This document shows, in pieces, positions 5,685 to 6,184 of a stretch of DNA of 6,184 bases (its first letter is position 1; each line of letters opens with the position of its first letter). A model generated the notes under the pieces. That model searched no databases and was not told where the DNA came from. It saw only the letters and a program-made list of their open reading frames with translations. Origin of the DNA: JAEMQF01 sp031396305 (GTDB taxonomy: Bacteria; Pseudomonadota; Gammaproteobacteria; Burkholderiales; Burkholderiaceae_C); the NCBI GenBank assembly GCA_031396305.1, contig JANNKM010000207.1, positions 1 through 6,184 of the forward strand, written 5' to 3'. The position numbers and the translations under genes are program-made.

Positions 5685-6184
5685 TCAGGGGCTGGGCTTG
5701 AACTTGTTCAGGATCCGGTCGGCCTCGGCGCGCCAGTCGCTGCTCTTGCCGAATCCGCGCGATGCCTTGGCGCCGAACAAGCCGGCATCGGCCTGATCGG
5801 CAACCCACGCCTGGCGCTGCGCCGTGCCGGCCGCGGACCACGGCTCCAGGCCGACGTCGCGCACCGTGGCGGCGACTTCATGCATCTCCTCGGCGCGGCG
5901 CCGGCCGTGCCGGATGGCGCGCTGGAAGAAGTAGGCGCCCTGCTGTTCCCAATCGACGCCGGGGAATGTTTCCTTCAACGACGCCAGCAGCTGATTTTCG
6001 ACGCCATAGGCACGAGCCGCCGTGAAACTTTCGATGACCATCGCCTCCAGACCCTTGATCATGACGCTGCGGCACATCTTCGTCGCCGAGGCCACGCCCA
6101 GCTTGCGCGACACGACCTTGGCATCGAAACCCAACATCGTCAGCTTGGGGCGCAACTCGTTGGCGCGTGTGCCACCGATCAGCA
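5685..6184 (-). CDS. 6-phosphogluconate dehydrogenase-like oxidoreductase, DUF1932 C-terminal domain (partial)
   Basis: Partial gene: the minus-strand frame is open to the right edge, and the last 165 residues are visible. The segment GVASATKMCRSVMIKGLEAMVIESF matches the start of the helical C-terminal domain (DUF1932) found in NAD(P)-dependent beta-hydroxyacid dehydrogenase relatives. GVASATK (visible residues 29-35) occupies the place of the family's substrate-binding motif with its conserved lysine. The N-terminal Rossmann domain that binds NAD(P) must lie beyond the window. An internal TTG at 6155 is not the real start, because the coding pattern continues upstream (LIGGTRANE). The substrate is unknown. 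The aldo/keto reductase gene follows on the same strand, so the two could form a short redox operon, although the hairpin between them argues for partial separation. Confidence 0.85.
   Translation of the reverse strand, partial: LIGGTRANELRPKLTMLGFDAKVVSRKLGVASATKMCRSVMIKGLEAMVIESFTAARAYGVENQLLASLKETFPGVDWEQQGAYFFQRAIRHGRRRAEEMHEVAATVRDVGLEPWSAAGTAQRQAWVADQADAGLFGAKASRGFGKSSDWRAEADRILNKFKPSP

Noticed and set aside
4448..5701. Long plus-strand ORF (417 aa) opposite the aldo/keto reductase
   Set aside because: It is a shadow frame of a gene with a complete catalytic tetrad on the other strand and overlaps the helicase 3' end.

Overview
The window looks like a piece of a GC-rich betaproteobacterial chromosome, most likely Burkholderiales. 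This rests on the overall composition, on a tRNA-Phe 3' half of betaproteobacterial type, and on the kinds of proteins encoded. No ribosomal or other strict taxonomic marker is present, so the placement is an inference.

Layout, left to right. (1) Positions 2-301 hold the 3' end of a YgjP/SprT-like zinc metallopeptidase gene, cut by the left edge. (2) Positions 302-775 have no convincing protein gene. This stretch holds a cluster of iterated GGGAA..CTA motifs (385-526), then a 46-nt 3' fragment of tRNA-Phe (531-576) whose 5' half is missing, then an intact tRNA-type terminator (587-619). Together these look like the distal attachment site (attR-like) of an element integrated into tRNA-Phe. Everything left of 531, including the metallopeptidase gene, would be element DNA and everything right of it the old chromosome. 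(3) Positions 776-1954 encode an MFS transporter. (4) A small 84-aa conserved-looking hypothetical gene with a very good ribosome binding site converges on it (2229-1975, minus). (5) After a 264-nt divergent spacer comes a UvrD/Rep-family DNA helicase gene (2494-4620, plus). The spacer holds a 12-bp direct repeat and a LexA-box-like site. (6) An aldo/keto reductase gene (5620-4622, minus) converges on the helicase gene with one base between the stop codons. (7) Upstream of it on the same strand is the C-terminal part of a 6-phosphogluconate-dehydrogenase-like/DUF1932 oxidoreductase gene (6184-5685, minus), cut by the right edge. A GC-rich hairpin separates it from the reductase gene.

How the genes relate: the right-hand part is ordinary housekeeping or accessory metabolism (transport, DNA repair, two NAD(P)H-dependent oxidoreductases) with no obvious single pathway. 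The two oxidoreductase genes may be partly co-transcribed. The most informative structure is the tRNA-Phe half-gene junction. It predicts an integrated island extending left out of the window, and the metallopeptidase at its end is of a kind often encoded beside type I restriction-modification genes. The helicase gene may be under SOS control. I see no complete undescribed system inside these 6.2 kb.
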